This document shows positions 16,560-25,674 of a stretch of 34,106 nucleotides of DNA, one piece after another. The stretch covers positions 1-34,106 of the IMG/VR virus record IMGVR_UViG_3300027743_000064. One strand, written 5' to 3'. The notes under the pieces are model-generated. The model ran no database searches, was not told where the DNA came from, and was given only the letters and a program-made list of their open reading frames with translations. Position 1 is the stretch's first letter, and each line of letters opens with the position of its first letter. The position numbers and the translations under genes were made by a program. The DNA is from a virus.

Positions 16560-17242
16560 TAGAGAATCCTAAGTGCTCTCGCATTAACAGTTAGAGTGAC
16601 ACCACTTGTCTGTTGTATTCGAAGTGTCAATCCAACAAGAGCTGGAGCTATAAGATTTCCAGCACTTAAGATAGCGAGTCGAGCAGCAGGGCCATCTGTA
16701 AACACAACGCACAGACCTGCATAATTCACCGGATCATTCGCGTTTATGAAGTAATAGACTAGATAGGCACCTAGTCCATTAGGAAAAGCGAAAACGCCCT
16801 CAGCAGTCCCACTAGCTACTAACGCTGATCCTTCTATTGATGCGAAACCAGCACCAGTAACTACTCTTCCTCTGAAATTGGCGTCACCAGTAGCCTTCGC
16901 AAGAGTAAGAGCTGCCGCAACTCCATACTCATTGATCGAATAGTTTCCACCGATACTTCCTGCCCCCCACTCGTTTGGTCCAGTCATGTCTCGGCTGAGC
17001 CACTGAGCATAGTTGAAAGCCAGAGTTTTTAAGGTTTGCTCAGGACCAAGAAACTCATTTTCAACATTCGTGAACGCAATGTTCGGTGGTATCGTAACCA
17101 CTGGGGGATATGGAGGCAATCTAGCTGGGTCCATAACTCCCTGCGTGATGATAGATGCATCCAGACCCAATGGACTCCAGCTCGCTCCGTTATCGGACGA
17201 CTTCTCGAAAATCTTCGTTCCTGAATTCCATCGCTGCCACAT
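16559..17242 (-). CDS. Tail appendage / fibre-like protein
   Basis: A 227-residue protein starting MWQRWNSGTKIFEKSSDNG. The ATG at 17242 is chosen because it forms the TAATG junction seen at many genes here; an in-frame ATG at 17266 would add only eight basic residues. The N-terminus (KSSDNGASWSPLGLDASIITQGVMDPARLPPYPP) resembles fibre and baseplate linker segments. The remainder (FAFPNGLGAYLVYYFINAND, LRIQQTSGVTLTVNARALRIL) looks like a beta-sandwich, perhaps a carbohydrate-binding or lectin-like fold. It lies between the Fn3-type tail protein and the fibre genes. No catalytic motif is seen. Confidence 0.62.
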   Translation of the reverse strand: MWQRWNSGTKIFEKSSDNGASWSPLGLDASIITQGVMDPARLPPYPPVVTIPPNIAFTNVENEFLGPEQTLKTLAFNYAQWLSRDMTGPNEWGAGSIGGNYSINEYGVAAALTLAKATGDANFRGRVVTGAGFASIEGSALVASGTAEGVFAFPNGLGAYLVYYFINANDPVNYAGLCVVFTDGPAARLAILSAGNLIAPALVGLTLRIQQTSGVTLTVNARALRIL

Positions 17243-18699
17243 TAGACGACGCCTCTGGCTTTCCACTCGATCGTCTTGCTCACCCGATTGCCAGTTGTGT
17301 CAAAGACATAGACCTTGAAGAATGTAGGATTGGGAATGTCCACAAAGTCCACAATGACAGTGAATGGCTCCGTCGGTGACAAAACTGTAGCTGTAATCGA
17401 CTCGACGTCCTTAAATGCCTTCGTGAAGTAAACAACAGACCCACCAACGTCTGTGACTAAGGCTGGTGCCTCTCCACCATCATTCTCACGCTTTACACTC
17501 AAAGACATGGTAAGATTGAAGAGTCGCATCAGAACTTTATCATTTTCTGATTCGAACTCCAGTCTCACCTTGAGATAACGCATCGTCGGGATGAACTGAC
17601 TCGCTCCCGGCGTGAATGGCGTGTAGGTGACATTATCAGACGACCAAGACAAATAGGTAAATACGTCGCAATCTCCAGCCGTTATCATCTCCGTATTATA
17701 CCGAACGACGGCAATGACGTTGCTGAGAACTACTTCGTAGTCTACAATCTCCTCATAAGAAGCTGTTAATTCTGCTGGCTGAATGTAGATCGGATAGCCA
17801 GCTGTGACCTGATCTTCCGGGTCGAGCCAGAAACGACTTGTGAAATGAACCTGCCAATTCTGAAATGCTACACAGACAAGTATGGACGGCCCAGCCCTAC
17901 GAAGCCCATTAACCAAAACTCCATTGAGCGAACTAACATGCTCATCCTGTAGAACGTAGTCTGGAGGCTGATTAACTACTAGCTCAACCTCTGAAACAGA
18001 TCCTACGTTATTGGCAATATCGACGGGGACGATGCCATACTTATAGGTGCCGGAAACAACTTCGAAGAAAGATAAGAAGGTGCTTCTGGTCGTCCCTTGA
18101 AAGACACCGTCCCGGTAGATGCTATAGAACTCAATGTTGAATGAGCCAATGATCGGATCAGTCCATGCCAGCAAGATATTATTGTCAATGACCGAAGCAT
18201 TGATGATTGTCGGTCCAGGTGGGATTACGTTGACGACAACAGTATCTTCTAACTCTGAATAGATTCCCTGATCATTGATGCTCTTGATTCGATACGTCCC
18301 AACTAGGCCAGTGAAAGGATTAACGTCAACACTGGTAGAGGCTGTCCTGACTACGAAATCGCTGGAGTCCCAATTAACAGCTCCAAATCGAATCTCATAG
18401 AGAAGAATGCCAGAAATCGAAGGGCGGACCCATGACAGACGAATGGTCGTGCCAGTTAGGACGTAGTCGAAATCATACGGAGGTTCGAGTAAGACTGAAA
18501 CTGCTACACGCTCGGCAAGAACCCTAGTAATTGGCGAGATCGATCGAGTAACTAGACCGACCTGCTCAGCCAATATCACCAGGGCTTCATAGAGCTTTGG
18601 ATCCTCGATGTGCCGACCACGAATGATCGCAAGAGCCTGCTCGGACCTATCCTTAATGATGGGCAGACCTAGAGCTATGAGGGCTGTGTTATCGGACAT
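17242..18699 (-). CDS. Tail protein with fibronectin III-like domains
   Basis: A 485-residue protein. After an N-terminal helical part (ALIALGLPIIKDRSEQALAIIRGRH, EDPKLYEALVILAEQVG) come two Fn3-like beta-sandwiches: about 80-160 (IRLSWVRPSISGILLYEIRFG, GTYRIKSINDQGIYSE) and about 170-245 (ILLAWTDPIIGSFNIEFYSIYRDG, GTYKYGIVPVDIANNVG). A larger beta-rich domain resembling central tail or host-specificity proteins follows (about 250-485). It is linked by TAATG to the nozzle gene upstream. It is likely part of the tail tip that positions fibres or contacts the host surface. Confidence 0.7.
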   Translation of the reverse strand: MSDNTALIALGLPIIKDRSEQALAIIRGRHIEDPKLYEALVILAEQVGLVTRSISPITRVLAERVAVSVLLEPPYDFDYVLTGTTIRLSWVRPSISGILLYEIRFGAVNWDSSDFVVRTASTSVDVNPFTGLVGTYRIKSINDQGIYSELEDTVVVNVIPPGPTIINASVIDNNILLAWTDPIIGSFNIEFYSIYRDGVFQGTTRSTFLSFFEVVSGTYKYGIVPVDIANNVGSVSEVELVVNQPPDYVLQDEHVSSLNGVLVNGLRRAGPSILVCVAFQNWQVHFTSRFWLDPEDQVTAGYPIYIQPAELTASYEEIVDYEVVLSNVIAVVRYNTEMITAGDCDVFTYLSWSSDNVTYTPFTPGASQFIPTMRYLKVRLEFESENDKVLMRLFNLTMSLSVKRENDGGEAPALVTDVGGSVVYFTKAFKDVESITATVLSPTEPFTVIVDFVDIPNPTFFKVYVFDTTGNRVSKTIEWKARGVV

Positions 18700-20564
18700 T
18701 ACGCCGGCTCCTCAACCCACCATGCAGAGTGATAGATCGTTATCCTCGTGATCTTGAATTTTTCTCCATAGGCATCCACAGAACCCTTCAGACGTCCTTT
18801 TTGACTCTGAACATTGAATTCGGACTGTTGAAATCTCCCAGGTGTTGGAGTCAGAACGACAGAAGGAATATTCGAGACGACCGCATCATCCAACCCCGAG
18901 AACTGCATGTCGATCGCGCCATTCCCAAAAGCTCTTAGCCGAATCCCACCGAAGTAATTGACGGCTATGCTCTCCTCGATCCCAACATATGCTGTCTGGA
19001 ACGTAGGATTGGGAATGACTCTGAGATCATCTCCCACCGCATCAGGATCAAGGTAATAGATATTGGCAACGAGAGAGCCTAACTTGAAGACTGGCTCACC
19101 ATCGTCATCCACATCAATTCCAATGCTGGATGGCACATAGCCATTGAACGTCCAGAGAGACCATCGGACGTCCTTTACTGTCATTCCATTTGAGAAATCA
19201 CAGTATGCGATCACATTGGGAGTCACAGAACCATCGATCGGAAGGAGAACGTATATGACCTCGTTGATCGCGTCGAGTGAGACTTGAATTTTCGAAAATG
19301 CTGTTTTCGTAATTCTAGCCCAGACGTCATCAATCTTCTCGGACAGAACATTCGCGAAAGTCCCATCGTAGGCAATCAGCCCCTTCTTGGATGCGAACAC
19401 ATATCTATCGACAGTGTTTCCTTCCTCATCCATGATAGCAGCGACACCAAAGACAGAAGTTCCTATCCCCGACTCAATCGGCCCCGTGACCTCCCAATAG
19501 ACTGGCTCATTGCCATTGTTTGCTGTCGAATAGACTCGTGAAGACTTGTGAATCATCAACGTCGATCCACGATAGGCGACGCAATTCTTCACTCCTCCAC
19601 CAGCAGTTGGCTCGACTTCGATTCCACCTTCGATCAACGAAATAGATTCAGGCTCGCCAGCCTTGGAAATGTATACGGACGATGGCTCCGTGTTAGGTGC
19701 CCACCCAACGAGTCCACCCGCGAATGTCGTGAATCCCAGAACAGCCGGGATCGTTGTCATCTCATCCTTGAGATAATCTGCCGATCGGACCAACTGTGAA
19801 TCATAGAATTCGAATTCGGCTTCCGTTTCCACATTGTTGAAAACAGAGTAATTCTCAACAAAGAAAAGTTCTGGCCCTTCCTGATCCCCATCGAACTCGG
19901 GGATAACTCTACTCGCCAAAATGTGGCGCGCAACAGTGCCGACCGGGCCAATCGGCAAATTGAGTATCTTTCCCTTGAATCCACCAGTGACTACGTATTG
20001 AGCGTATGTGGTAGGACCGGGCTTGGTTATGAATCCACTGTCTGTCTCGTAAGCCACAGCAATGAGGTGCATCCCCGGCTCGATGAATCCAGCATTGACT
20101 GAATCAATGACTCCGAGATCAAACCCTGATGGAGGGTTTCCTCCTGCCAATCGAGCCGGAACTCCAGATCCCTGATAGAGCCAGATGAACTGACCTGCCA
20201 TTCCCACGATACCATTATGAGGAGACAGATAGGCTCTGTCATTCATAACGATCATGGAGAAGTCGAGCATTCCAGGTATTTCGAGAAGGACTACTCCAGG
20301 GAATAGAGAGTCAAATATCTTTCCAGTATTATCAAGATAGATAACTCTGTCAGCTTGGCCCTCAATCGAATACGGGAAGAACCGACGCACGCCTGTTGGG
20401 ACAGCAAGAGAGATACTCGTCCCGTAACGAGTCTCAAATCCCCCATTGATATAACGGAGATTATTGGCTATTTGGAAGTGGTCTGTCGGGGTATTCTCCG
20501 CTGGTCCACGATTCCATAAACCGTTAAAATCCGTGATATGCGTAGGCGTCAGTTCTTCGATCAT
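18699..20564 (-). CDS. Tail nozzle / tubular tail protein (propeller-like)
   Basis: A 621-residue protein. The N-terminus (ITDFNGLWNRGPAENTPTDHFQIANNLRYINGGFETRYGT) matches the pattern of podovirus nozzle or tail hub proteins, which open with a short segment listing the net and a GG-x-ExRxGT turn. The body has repeated beta-strands with WxxTG/GYVP-type blades (ADRVIYLDNTGKI, MIHKSSRVYSTANN, DRYVFASKKGLIAYDG, DVRWSLWTFNGYVPSS), consistent with a beta-propeller. It would form the lower tail tube through which DNA leaves. Both ends are TAATG junctions. Confidence 0.78.
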   Translation of the reverse strand: MIEELTPTHITDFNGLWNRGPAENTPTDHFQIANNLRYINGGFETRYGTSISLAVPTGVRRFFPYSIEGQADRVIYLDNTGKIFDSLFPGVVLLEIPGMLDFSMIVMNDRAYLSPHNGIVGMAGQFIWLYQGSGVPARLAGGNPPSGFDLGVIDSVNAGFIEPGMHLIAVAYETDSGFITKPGPTTYAQYVVTGGFKGKILNLPIGPVGTVARHILASRVIPEFDGDQEGPELFFVENYSVFNNVETEAEFEFYDSQLVRSADYLKDEMTTIPAVLGFTTFAGGLVGWAPNTEPSSVYISKAGEPESISLIEGGIEVEPTAGGGVKNCVAYRGSTLMIHKSSRVYSTANNGNEPVYWEVTGPIESGIGTSVFGVAAIMDEEGNTVDRYVFASKKGLIAYDGTFANVLSEKIDDVWARITKTAFSKIQVSLDAINEVIYVLLPIDGSVTPNVIAYCDFSNGMTVKDVRWSLWTFNGYVPSSIGIDVDDDGEPVFKLGSLVANIYYLDPDAVGDDLRVIPNPTFQTAYVGIEESIAVNYFGGIRLRAFGNGAIDMQFSGLDDAVVSNIPSVVLTPTPGRFQQSEFNVQSQKGRLKGSVDAYGEKFKITRITIYHSAWWVEEPA

Positions 20565-20875
20565 TAGCCCAGCTTTGGATACTCGATCTCCGCCGTCACC
20601 ACGTCGCCAGTGACACCAGCGACATACGCAGCGGCAGCGTGCTCGACACCGGCGCTGTAAACGAGAACCTTGCCAGTCGCACGATCAAACTTGAAATCAT
20701 GCGTCCCTTTCCCTTCGATCCGAGCGAGAATGGGATTCTTCGTCGTTCCGGGCTTCACGATGCCAGTGGGAACTTCTCCACCAGCGACGTAATTGCCTGT
20801 GAACGCCAGAGTTCCAACGATCCTGATCGAGCGAAGACCAGGAAGGTCATGTGTCTTCGTGAAAACTACCGCCAT
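20564..20875 (-). CDS. Small beta-rich structural protein (putative decoration/minor head protein)
   Basis: A 103-residue protein, all-beta in appearance: SIRIVGTLAFTGNYVAGGEVPTG, THDFKFDRATGKVLVYSAG, GDVVTAEIEYP. Short proteins of this pattern with a GGE-x-PTG turn occur near capsid genes in many phages, some as decoration proteins. It lies between the adaptor and the nozzle genes and overlaps the adaptor by 10 bases. Exact role not established. Confidence 0.6.
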   Translation of the reverse strand: MAVVFTKTHDLPGLRSIRIVGTLAFTGNYVAGGEVPTGIVKPGTTKNPILARIEGKGTHDFKFDRATGKVLVYSAGVEHAAAAYVAGVTGDVVTAEIEYPKLG

Positions 20876-21501
20876 CTGTAACCTCTCCTTCTGACCGGTC
20901 GGTCCTGCAACCTCTTGGTCAATGCACTGATGAGAAGCCGCTTGAAATACTCAGCACGACCTCCAGCGGCATTCCCTCGTGCTGTTGCACTACCTCCGAA
21001 ATTTGATGCAAGAGCTGCCGTTTCCGCTGCCAGGAATTGCTTCGCGTTTGGAATTTCGATGACTGAGTTGGCTGCTGTGATAGCGTTGAGAGATCGGAGA
21101 TATCGGAGCTTGACCTGTCTCTCAGTAGTAGCTCCAAGGATCTGAATCCTTCCCTCACGAAAGACCCAAGTCTTGAGCTTTGTCTCAGGTTCGGCGTCTG
21201 GCTCCCAGCTGACTTCTTCCATCTGCTCGAATCTATGCTCCCCAACTGCCCTCTCGTCGAGATACATGGGGAACACAAAATCGTCCGGGAGGGTAATCTC
21301 ACGCGCTCCAGGTTCAACGGTGATAATGGATGCGATCTCGTGAAGTGGGGGCAGATCATTGCTCTCCAACTCAGCCTGCAATACCCCAATAGCCGATTTG
21401 AGATAGGGCAGTAAGATCGTATAGGGCCATCGAGCCTTCGCAGCATCATTGAGATAGACAGCTGCCGACTCATCCATCACATCTGATGCTAAAAGTATCA
21501 T
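20866..21501 (-). CDS. Head-to-tail adaptor protein (putative)
   Basis: A 211-residue protein with the helix-rich ends and central beta-hairpin expected of gp4/gp11-like podovirus adaptors. It begins LLASDVMDESAAVYLNDAAKARWPYTILLPYLKSAIGVLQAEL, continues with ITVEPGAREITLPDDFVFPMYLDERA and WVFREGRIQILGATTERQVKLRYLRSL, and ends in an Arg-rich tail (RPVRRRGYRWR). It sits between capsid genes and the nozzle, as adaptors do. The start overlaps the upstream gene by ATGA. Confidence 0.7.
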   Translation of the reverse strand: MILLASDVMDESAAVYLNDAAKARWPYTILLPYLKSAIGVLQAELESNDLPPLHEIASIITVEPGAREITLPDDFVFPMYLDERAVGEHRFEQMEEVSWEPDAEPETKLKTWVFREGRIQILGATTERQVKLRYLRSLNAITAANSVIEIPNAKQFLAAETAALASNFGGSATARGNAAGGRAEYFKRLLISALTKRLQDRPVRRRGYRWR

Positions 21502-21806
21502 GCTTCTGGTGCTCCAGTAACTGTCCCAGGTAAGACACCATCAGTCGATAGCTTTTCCAGAATCCTCTTATTCAGAGATTTCGTCGTGAAGTTTCCAGTG
21601 TTGACGAACTTGATGAAATCAGCCGCTTCCTGTCCTGTGTAAGCATGGCTATGAGGAATGTTGTTATTATCCCTCAAATTGATCATGACAATAGCCGGCG
21701 GGTCATCGGGGCCACCTTCCACACCAAACGTCGTAGACACGATGCGAAACTTGGATTTGGTTATCCCCGGAATGACCACCGGCTCTGTCAGGGCAAGTTC
21801 TTCCAT
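21498..21806 (-). CDS. Hypothetical structural-operon protein
   Basis: A 102-residue protein of unknown function. Strand-like KFRIVSTTFGVEGGPDDPPAIVMINLRDNNNIPHSHAY is followed by a helical C-terminus (GQEAADFIKFVNTG, KSLNKRILEKL). It is packed between the zinc-ribbon protein (1-base gap) and the adaptor gene (ATGA overlap), so it is probably a minor virion or assembly protein. Confidence 0.6.
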   Translation of the reverse strand: MEELALTEPVVIPGITKSKFRIVSTTFGVEGGPDDPPAIVMINLRDNNNIPHSHAYTGQEAADFIKFVNTGNFTTKSLNKRILEKLSTDGVLPGTVTGAPEA

Positions 21807-21807
21807 G

Positions 21808-22434
21808 CTAGACCTTTTCCATCGCTTCGACCATCTCGCGATACCGAACCATGTCGATGATTTCTCGACAGACTGGGCACTTCACCGCTCCGAATGGGAC
21901 TTCCGACTTGCAGTAGACGCAAGTGTTATCGGAATCACCTGTCCGGAGAACCCAAGGACGAGAGACAGCCAAACGTGTGGCTGCCATCCTCTGAAGATGA
22001 GAAACCGATGAGTGCCGGTTCGTGCGCGAGAAGGTGTCGTCGGCGATCTTGACCAGCTCTTCAAACCACCTAAGCTGCTTCTGCTCCGAGCTGAGAACCA
22101 TCTCCCCGAACAGGCTACGGATAACCCCCTCATCCTCATACTGTCCCGGCACCCAGAACAAGCCAGGCTCAGCAATGTCGGGGATTCGACCAATGTGTCC
22201 TCGCTGGAAGTCTCCAACGATTGATTCGGCGACAACGTCAAACGGGACGCGCACCTGAGTCTGGATGTCGTTCTTCGTCTCCTGGTAGTAGACGCTGTCA
22301 CCAATCGGCAAGAATGCCAAACCCTTAGTCGGTGCAGCCGGAATCACGAAGTAACCAGGATACAGACCGGGTTTTGGCTCCGAGATTTCCTCTGGAAATA
22401 GCGATACGATTGTAGCTCCCTGCTGATATGCCAT
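21808..22434 (-). CDS. Conserved phage protein with C-terminal zinc ribbon
   Basis: A 208-residue protein. Residues 1-165 have no recognised motif (VPFDVVAESIVGDFQRGHIGRIPDIAEPGLFWVPG, helical KQLRWFEELVKIADDTFSRTNRH). The C-terminus has a zinc ribbon, CVYCKSEVPFGAVKCPVC, followed by a short helix. Proteins of this layout lie near the coat gene in many uncultured phages; the role is unknown. The start is a TAATG junction. Confidence 0.65.
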   Translation of the reverse strand: MAYQQGATIVSLFPEEISEPKPGLYPGYFVIPAAPTKGLAFLPIGDSVYYQETKNDIQTQVRVPFDVVAESIVGDFQRGHIGRIPDIAEPGLFWVPGQYEDEGVIRSLFGEMVLSSEQKQLRWFEELVKIADDTFSRTNRHSSVSHLQRMAATRLAVSRPWVLRTGDSDNTCVYCKSEVPFGAVKCPVCREIIDMVRYREMVEAMEKV

Positions 22435-23063
22435 TAGATCTCACCCTTCGTTCCCCCAATAGTGCCGGGGATGATTACTTTTTCTGCTTCCCTCTCATAG
22501 TTCTTGGGAACTGTCACGACTGCGTGTGGATCAGTAAAGAGCCACGATCTATTCTCATCATCCAGAACATCCTTGAAATAGGAGACCGATTCGTCGAAGA
22601 GCTTCTTATCCCTCTCCGTCAGAATGTTCATCAACTCTCTAGGATTGTGTGGATGACGCTGCGCGTAGATAACGATCTCGCACACACGGAATAGTGGTTC
22701 GAGTGGTTCCTGATTTTGAGAGAGAAATGGATACATAATTTCATAGTGTCCATTCCTGCTTTCCGGTATCTCCAAAACAGGACAGTAGAGAAAAGTTTCC
22801 AGAACCCAGCAGTCGGGAAAGTGCGGATATTTCGGAACTTCCAACTCACCAGTCTCCTCTCGGAGAAAGATGTGCTGCATATAGTAAACGTGATAAGTCC
22901 CAAATCTGCGCTCTGTCTGAGAGGTTGACCAAGAGATTCTATACTTGGGACGTCCTTTGACAACGTCTCTCCCGTAACGAATTTCGAGAATGTGATTGAT
23001 GGCACGAGCTTCCTGCTGCCAGGGTGCGATATGAATTTTTCCAGCCGGATCTAATGATGGCAT
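22434..23063 (-). CDS. Conserved hypothetical protein
   Basis: A 209-residue protein of mixed alpha/beta character, with many aromatics (FGTYHVYYMQHIFL, HFPDCWVLETFLYCPVLEIPE) and a charged helix (PRELMNILTERDKKLFDESVSYFKDVLDDE). No family recognised. It follows the coat gene after a 45-base gap containing a hairpin, and is coupled by TAATG to the zinc-ribbon protein. Confidence 0.6.
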   Translation of the reverse strand: MPSLDPAGKIHIAPWQQEARAINHILEIRYGRDVVKGRPKYRISWSTSQTERRFGTYHVYYMQHIFLREETGELEVPKYPHFPDCWVLETFLYCPVLEIPESRNGHYEIMYPFLSQNQEPLEPLFRVCEIVIYAQRHPHNPRELMNILTERDKKLFDESVSYFKDVLDDENRSWLFTDPHAVVTVPKNYEREAEKVIIPGTIGGTKGEI

Positions 23064-23074
23064 TCTGTATAAAT

Positions 23075-23101
23075 GGGGGATGAGTTATTAGCCCATCCCC
23101 C
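23075..23101 (-). terminator. Hairpin directly after the coat gene (weak terminator or attenuator)
   Basis: The arms gggggatg (23075-23082) and catccccc (23094-23101) form a perfect 8-bp stem with an 11-base loop. On the minus strand it is followed by ATTTATA rather than a long U run, so partial termination or mRNA processing is more likely than a full stop. It is the only gap larger than about 30 bases in the head genes. Confidence 0.5.
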
Positions 23102-23108
23102 GGCCGGA

Positions 23109-24368
23109 TTAGTAACCCGCCGGCACTGTCAGGCCGTAGATGTAGGCGATCTCGGCCGGATTGCGAACGAAGTAGTTGAACGACGCAGTGATGTAGAACA
23201 CCTGCGACGTCGCAACTCCACCAGACGCGCCCCGGATCTCGAAGATACGCCGACCATCAACGGTGTAGAATCCCGGTGAGTGCATTTCTGCACGTCCCCA
23301 GGCATCGTTGGCGATGAAGTCGATGCGGGTCTTGTCCCACGAGAAGTGGGTCTTGATGGGAACTCCCGCGATCGTCATGTTCTCGCCGAAATAGAGATCG
23401 AGCTTCTCTCGACCACTCGCCGGACGATTGATCACGGACATCAAGTAACCAAGCTCTTCATACGCCACGAGCTGTGCCGGATGCATCCATGCGGTGACTT
23501 TCTTCCCCGCACCCATTCCGACACGATCTCCGACCTTGTTCATCGCAAGGCGAGCATGAGGAAGGGCCAATCCACCAGCCGCGTTGACCGAGTTCGCGCG
23601 GATCTCGGGGGTGAGCGCTCGATCGAAACCGAGCCAGAGTCCCGTCGAAGCGGATGAATGGTGGTATGGAACCCCAAGCAGCGATGTCGGCGGAGTCGCG
23701 ACGACGCCAGAAACGACGATTTTGTCGCCGTTTGCAACGCCCGCGACGTCCGCAAACTTGATCTGCTTGTCCGGCCCAGAGTGATACGTGATCGACCTCT
23801 CACCGGCAGCCGTCCGGTTCGTCGTGAGGGTCGAGTTGTAGATGTTGATGGGCTGACCGTAGCGCAGCAAACGCGCTCCGAAGCCGTCCGATCCCAGCGT
23901 TGCAGTCGTCACGCCCGCGGCTGACGAGAACGCTGAAATGGTCCCGAGCACACCGTCTCCTCCCTGCATCGACAGGGAATCGACGTTACGACGGAACTCT
24001 GCCATTGACGTTGCCAATAGATGACGCAGGGTGTTGACGACAGCTTTGCGCCTGTCATCCGTCGCCCACTCTGCCCGCTTCGTCCACTCCACGGCATGCC
24101 GCAGATTGACCGTGTTGATCACGGCCTTGTCGAAGACTGGGCCCTCGCCGCGTCCGAGATCGCCGCCGTCAGAATCGAAGTGACCGAACTTTCCACCCGG
24201 TCGCAGTTCGAGTGGAATACGCATGTCCCTCTCCGAGACGACCTGGACAGGCCGCTTCGAAATGAAGGAATAGAACGTATCCTCACGCTCGAACAGAACA
24301 GGAATGGCTCCGCTGTCGTCCACTCTCTCGAGTTCTGCGCCGACGACCTGAATGGCTGTCATTGCCAT
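23109..24368 (-). CDS. Major coat protein (P22-like)
   Basis: A 419-residue protein placed directly after the scaffold gene, as coat genes are. The N-terminal part (FEREDTFYSFISKRPVQVVSERDMRIPLELRPGGKFGHF) and central region (KAVINTVNLRHAVEWTKRAEWATDDRRKAVVNTLRHLLATSMAEFRRNVDSL) match the E-loop and spine-helix organisation of HK97-fold coats. The middle (about 190-260) contains a beta-rich insertion like the I-domain of P22-type coats. The end (RRIFEIRGASGGVATSQVFYITASFNYFVRNPAEIAYI) is also typical. AGGAGA lies about 7 bases upstream of the ATG, a strong ribosome site. Base composition is richer in G+C than most of the window. Confidence 0.85.
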   Translation of the reverse strand: MAMTAIQVVGAELERVDDSGAIPVLFEREDTFYSFISKRPVQVVSERDMRIPLELRPGGKFGHFDSDGGDLGRGEGPVFDKAVINTVNLRHAVEWTKRAEWATDDRRKAVVNTLRHLLATSMAEFRRNVDSLSMQGGDGVLGTISAFSSAAGVTTATLGSDGFGARLLRYGQPINIYNSTLTTNRTAAGERSITYHSGPDKQIKFADVAGVANGDKIVVSGVVATPPTSLLGVPYHHSSASTGLWLGFDRALTPEIRANSVNAAGGLALPHARLAMNKVGDRVGMGAGKKVTAWMHPAQLVAYEELGYLMSVINRPASGREKLDLYFGENMTIAGVPIKTHFSWDKTRIDFIANDAWGRAEMHSPGFYTVDGRRIFEIRGASGGVATSQVFYITASFNYFVRNPAEIAYIYGLTVPAGY

Positions 24369-24378
24369 GAGGTCTCTC

Positions 24379-25674
24379 CTATCGCCTCCCCTTCAGTGTC
24401 GCCTTGCCGCTCAGCACATCCATGTCAGAAGTTCTGTTCCAGTCGATATTTCGGGGACTGGTATCCCGAATTGTCTTCGGACGTGACGGGCTTCCGTGAC
24501 CATGCGGCCTTGGAGGTGGCTCGTTGCTTTCTCTCGGCTGACCGTTACCCCTCGCCTCAACCTTGAGTTTGTTTTCCTCTCTGACCTTTCTTGCGTGTTT
24601 GGGCAACACCTGTTTAGCGCGCTCCAGATACGCGGAGGTGATTCTGGACGTGTGCCCTCTCGCATATGATGCACGTCGTGCATTCGACCAGAGCCGATCC
24701 ATACGACGCATATGGTTCGGATCCCCAGTCAAATCCGCATCAACGAGTCGGGTAAGCTCGCTGATGAGTGCTCGACGTAGCGTTGGCTGTAGCTTGTTGT
24801 TCGGATCAATCTCGCGCTCGATGAGTGGGGACAGCCCAGTCATGATCTCGGTATTGACCGAACTCTGCGTCTCTCGGTATCGAGTCGTCTCGAACTGATT
24901 TTTCTTGTCCTCGAATTCCTTTTCACGAGGATCAGGACCAGACTTGGCAACTCCTGGAACTCCATCCCGGCCCATGAAAGTCCGCCAGAAATGCAGCGCC
25001 GAGTGCTCGAGATTTTTGTTTCCATCCCGACGACCCTTTGCGAATGCAGCGGTCACAAAGGCAGTGATCGGCTCGTCGATGATATCGTAGTAGAGTTCTC
25101 GGTTCTTCTCTTCCAGGGCGGGCAGGATATTCTTTGCCAGTCGAGCCGCGGCAGCCGGGTCAGCCTTCGCTACTTCGTCGTAGAGGAATGCGAAATCCCC
25201 CCGATCGACGAGTGCATCGGAAATCTGAGAGAAGCTGTCCTGAACGTCAGCGGCTTCCTGCGCTTCCTTTGGCGACGTGAAGATGTTCTTGAACTGAGAA
25301 TGCTCTGCGATGGCGACGCGCACCTCTGGGTGCTTCTTGAAGATGTCGGGATAGTCCTTCTTGAGGCCGCGGATAGATGGAAGCTTCGGACCTTTGGCCT
25401 CTACTTCTTCCTCATCTTCCTTGTCGACCTCCTCGTCTATCTCGTCTTCTTTTTCTTCCCCTTCTTCGGTGTCGTCAGGTTGTTCTTCGTCGACGTCGTC
25501 TTCATCAGATCCTTCATCGGATCCCTCTGCTTCTTCCCCTTCGTCCTCATCTGCATCACCTCCGAGTTCGTCAATGTCGTCAGCACCGACACTGGGAACT
25601 TCTGGGAGAGCCGTTACATCAGACCGACCACCACCGTCTCCATCAGCAAAGAATGGACCTACAACCTTAAACAT
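24379..25674 (-). CDS. Scaffold protein
   Basis: A 431-residue protein with a highly acidic N-terminal tract (about 30-95, long runs of E and D), a helical middle (GLKKDYPDIFKKHPEVRVAIAEH, PKEAQEAADVQDSFSQISDALVDRGDFAFLYDEV) and a basic C-terminus (KVREENKLKVEARG). Acidic helical proteins between portal and coat genes are typical scaffolds, whose basic C-terminus binds the coat. A TAATG junction joins it to the portal gene. Confidence 0.8.
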   Translation of the reverse strand: MFKVVGPFFADGDGGGRSDVTALPEVPSVGADDIDELGGDADEDEGEEAEGSDEGSDEDDVDEEQPDDTEEGEEKEDEIDEEVDKEDEEEVEAKGPKLPSIRGLKKDYPDIFKKHPEVRVAIAEHSQFKNIFTSPKEAQEAADVQDSFSQISDALVDRGDFAFLYDEVAKADPAAAARLAKNILPALEEKNRELYYDIIDEPITAFVTAAFAKGRRDGNKNLEHSALHFWRTFMGRDGVPGVAKSGPDPREKEFEDKKNQFETTRYRETQSSVNTEIMTGLSPLIEREIDPNNKLQPTLRRALISELTRLVDADLTGDPNHMRRMDRLWSNARRASYARGHTSRITSAYLERAKQVLPKHARKVREENKLKVEARGNGQPRESNEPPPRPHGHGSPSRPKTIRDTSPRNIDWNRTSDMDVLSGKATLKGRR

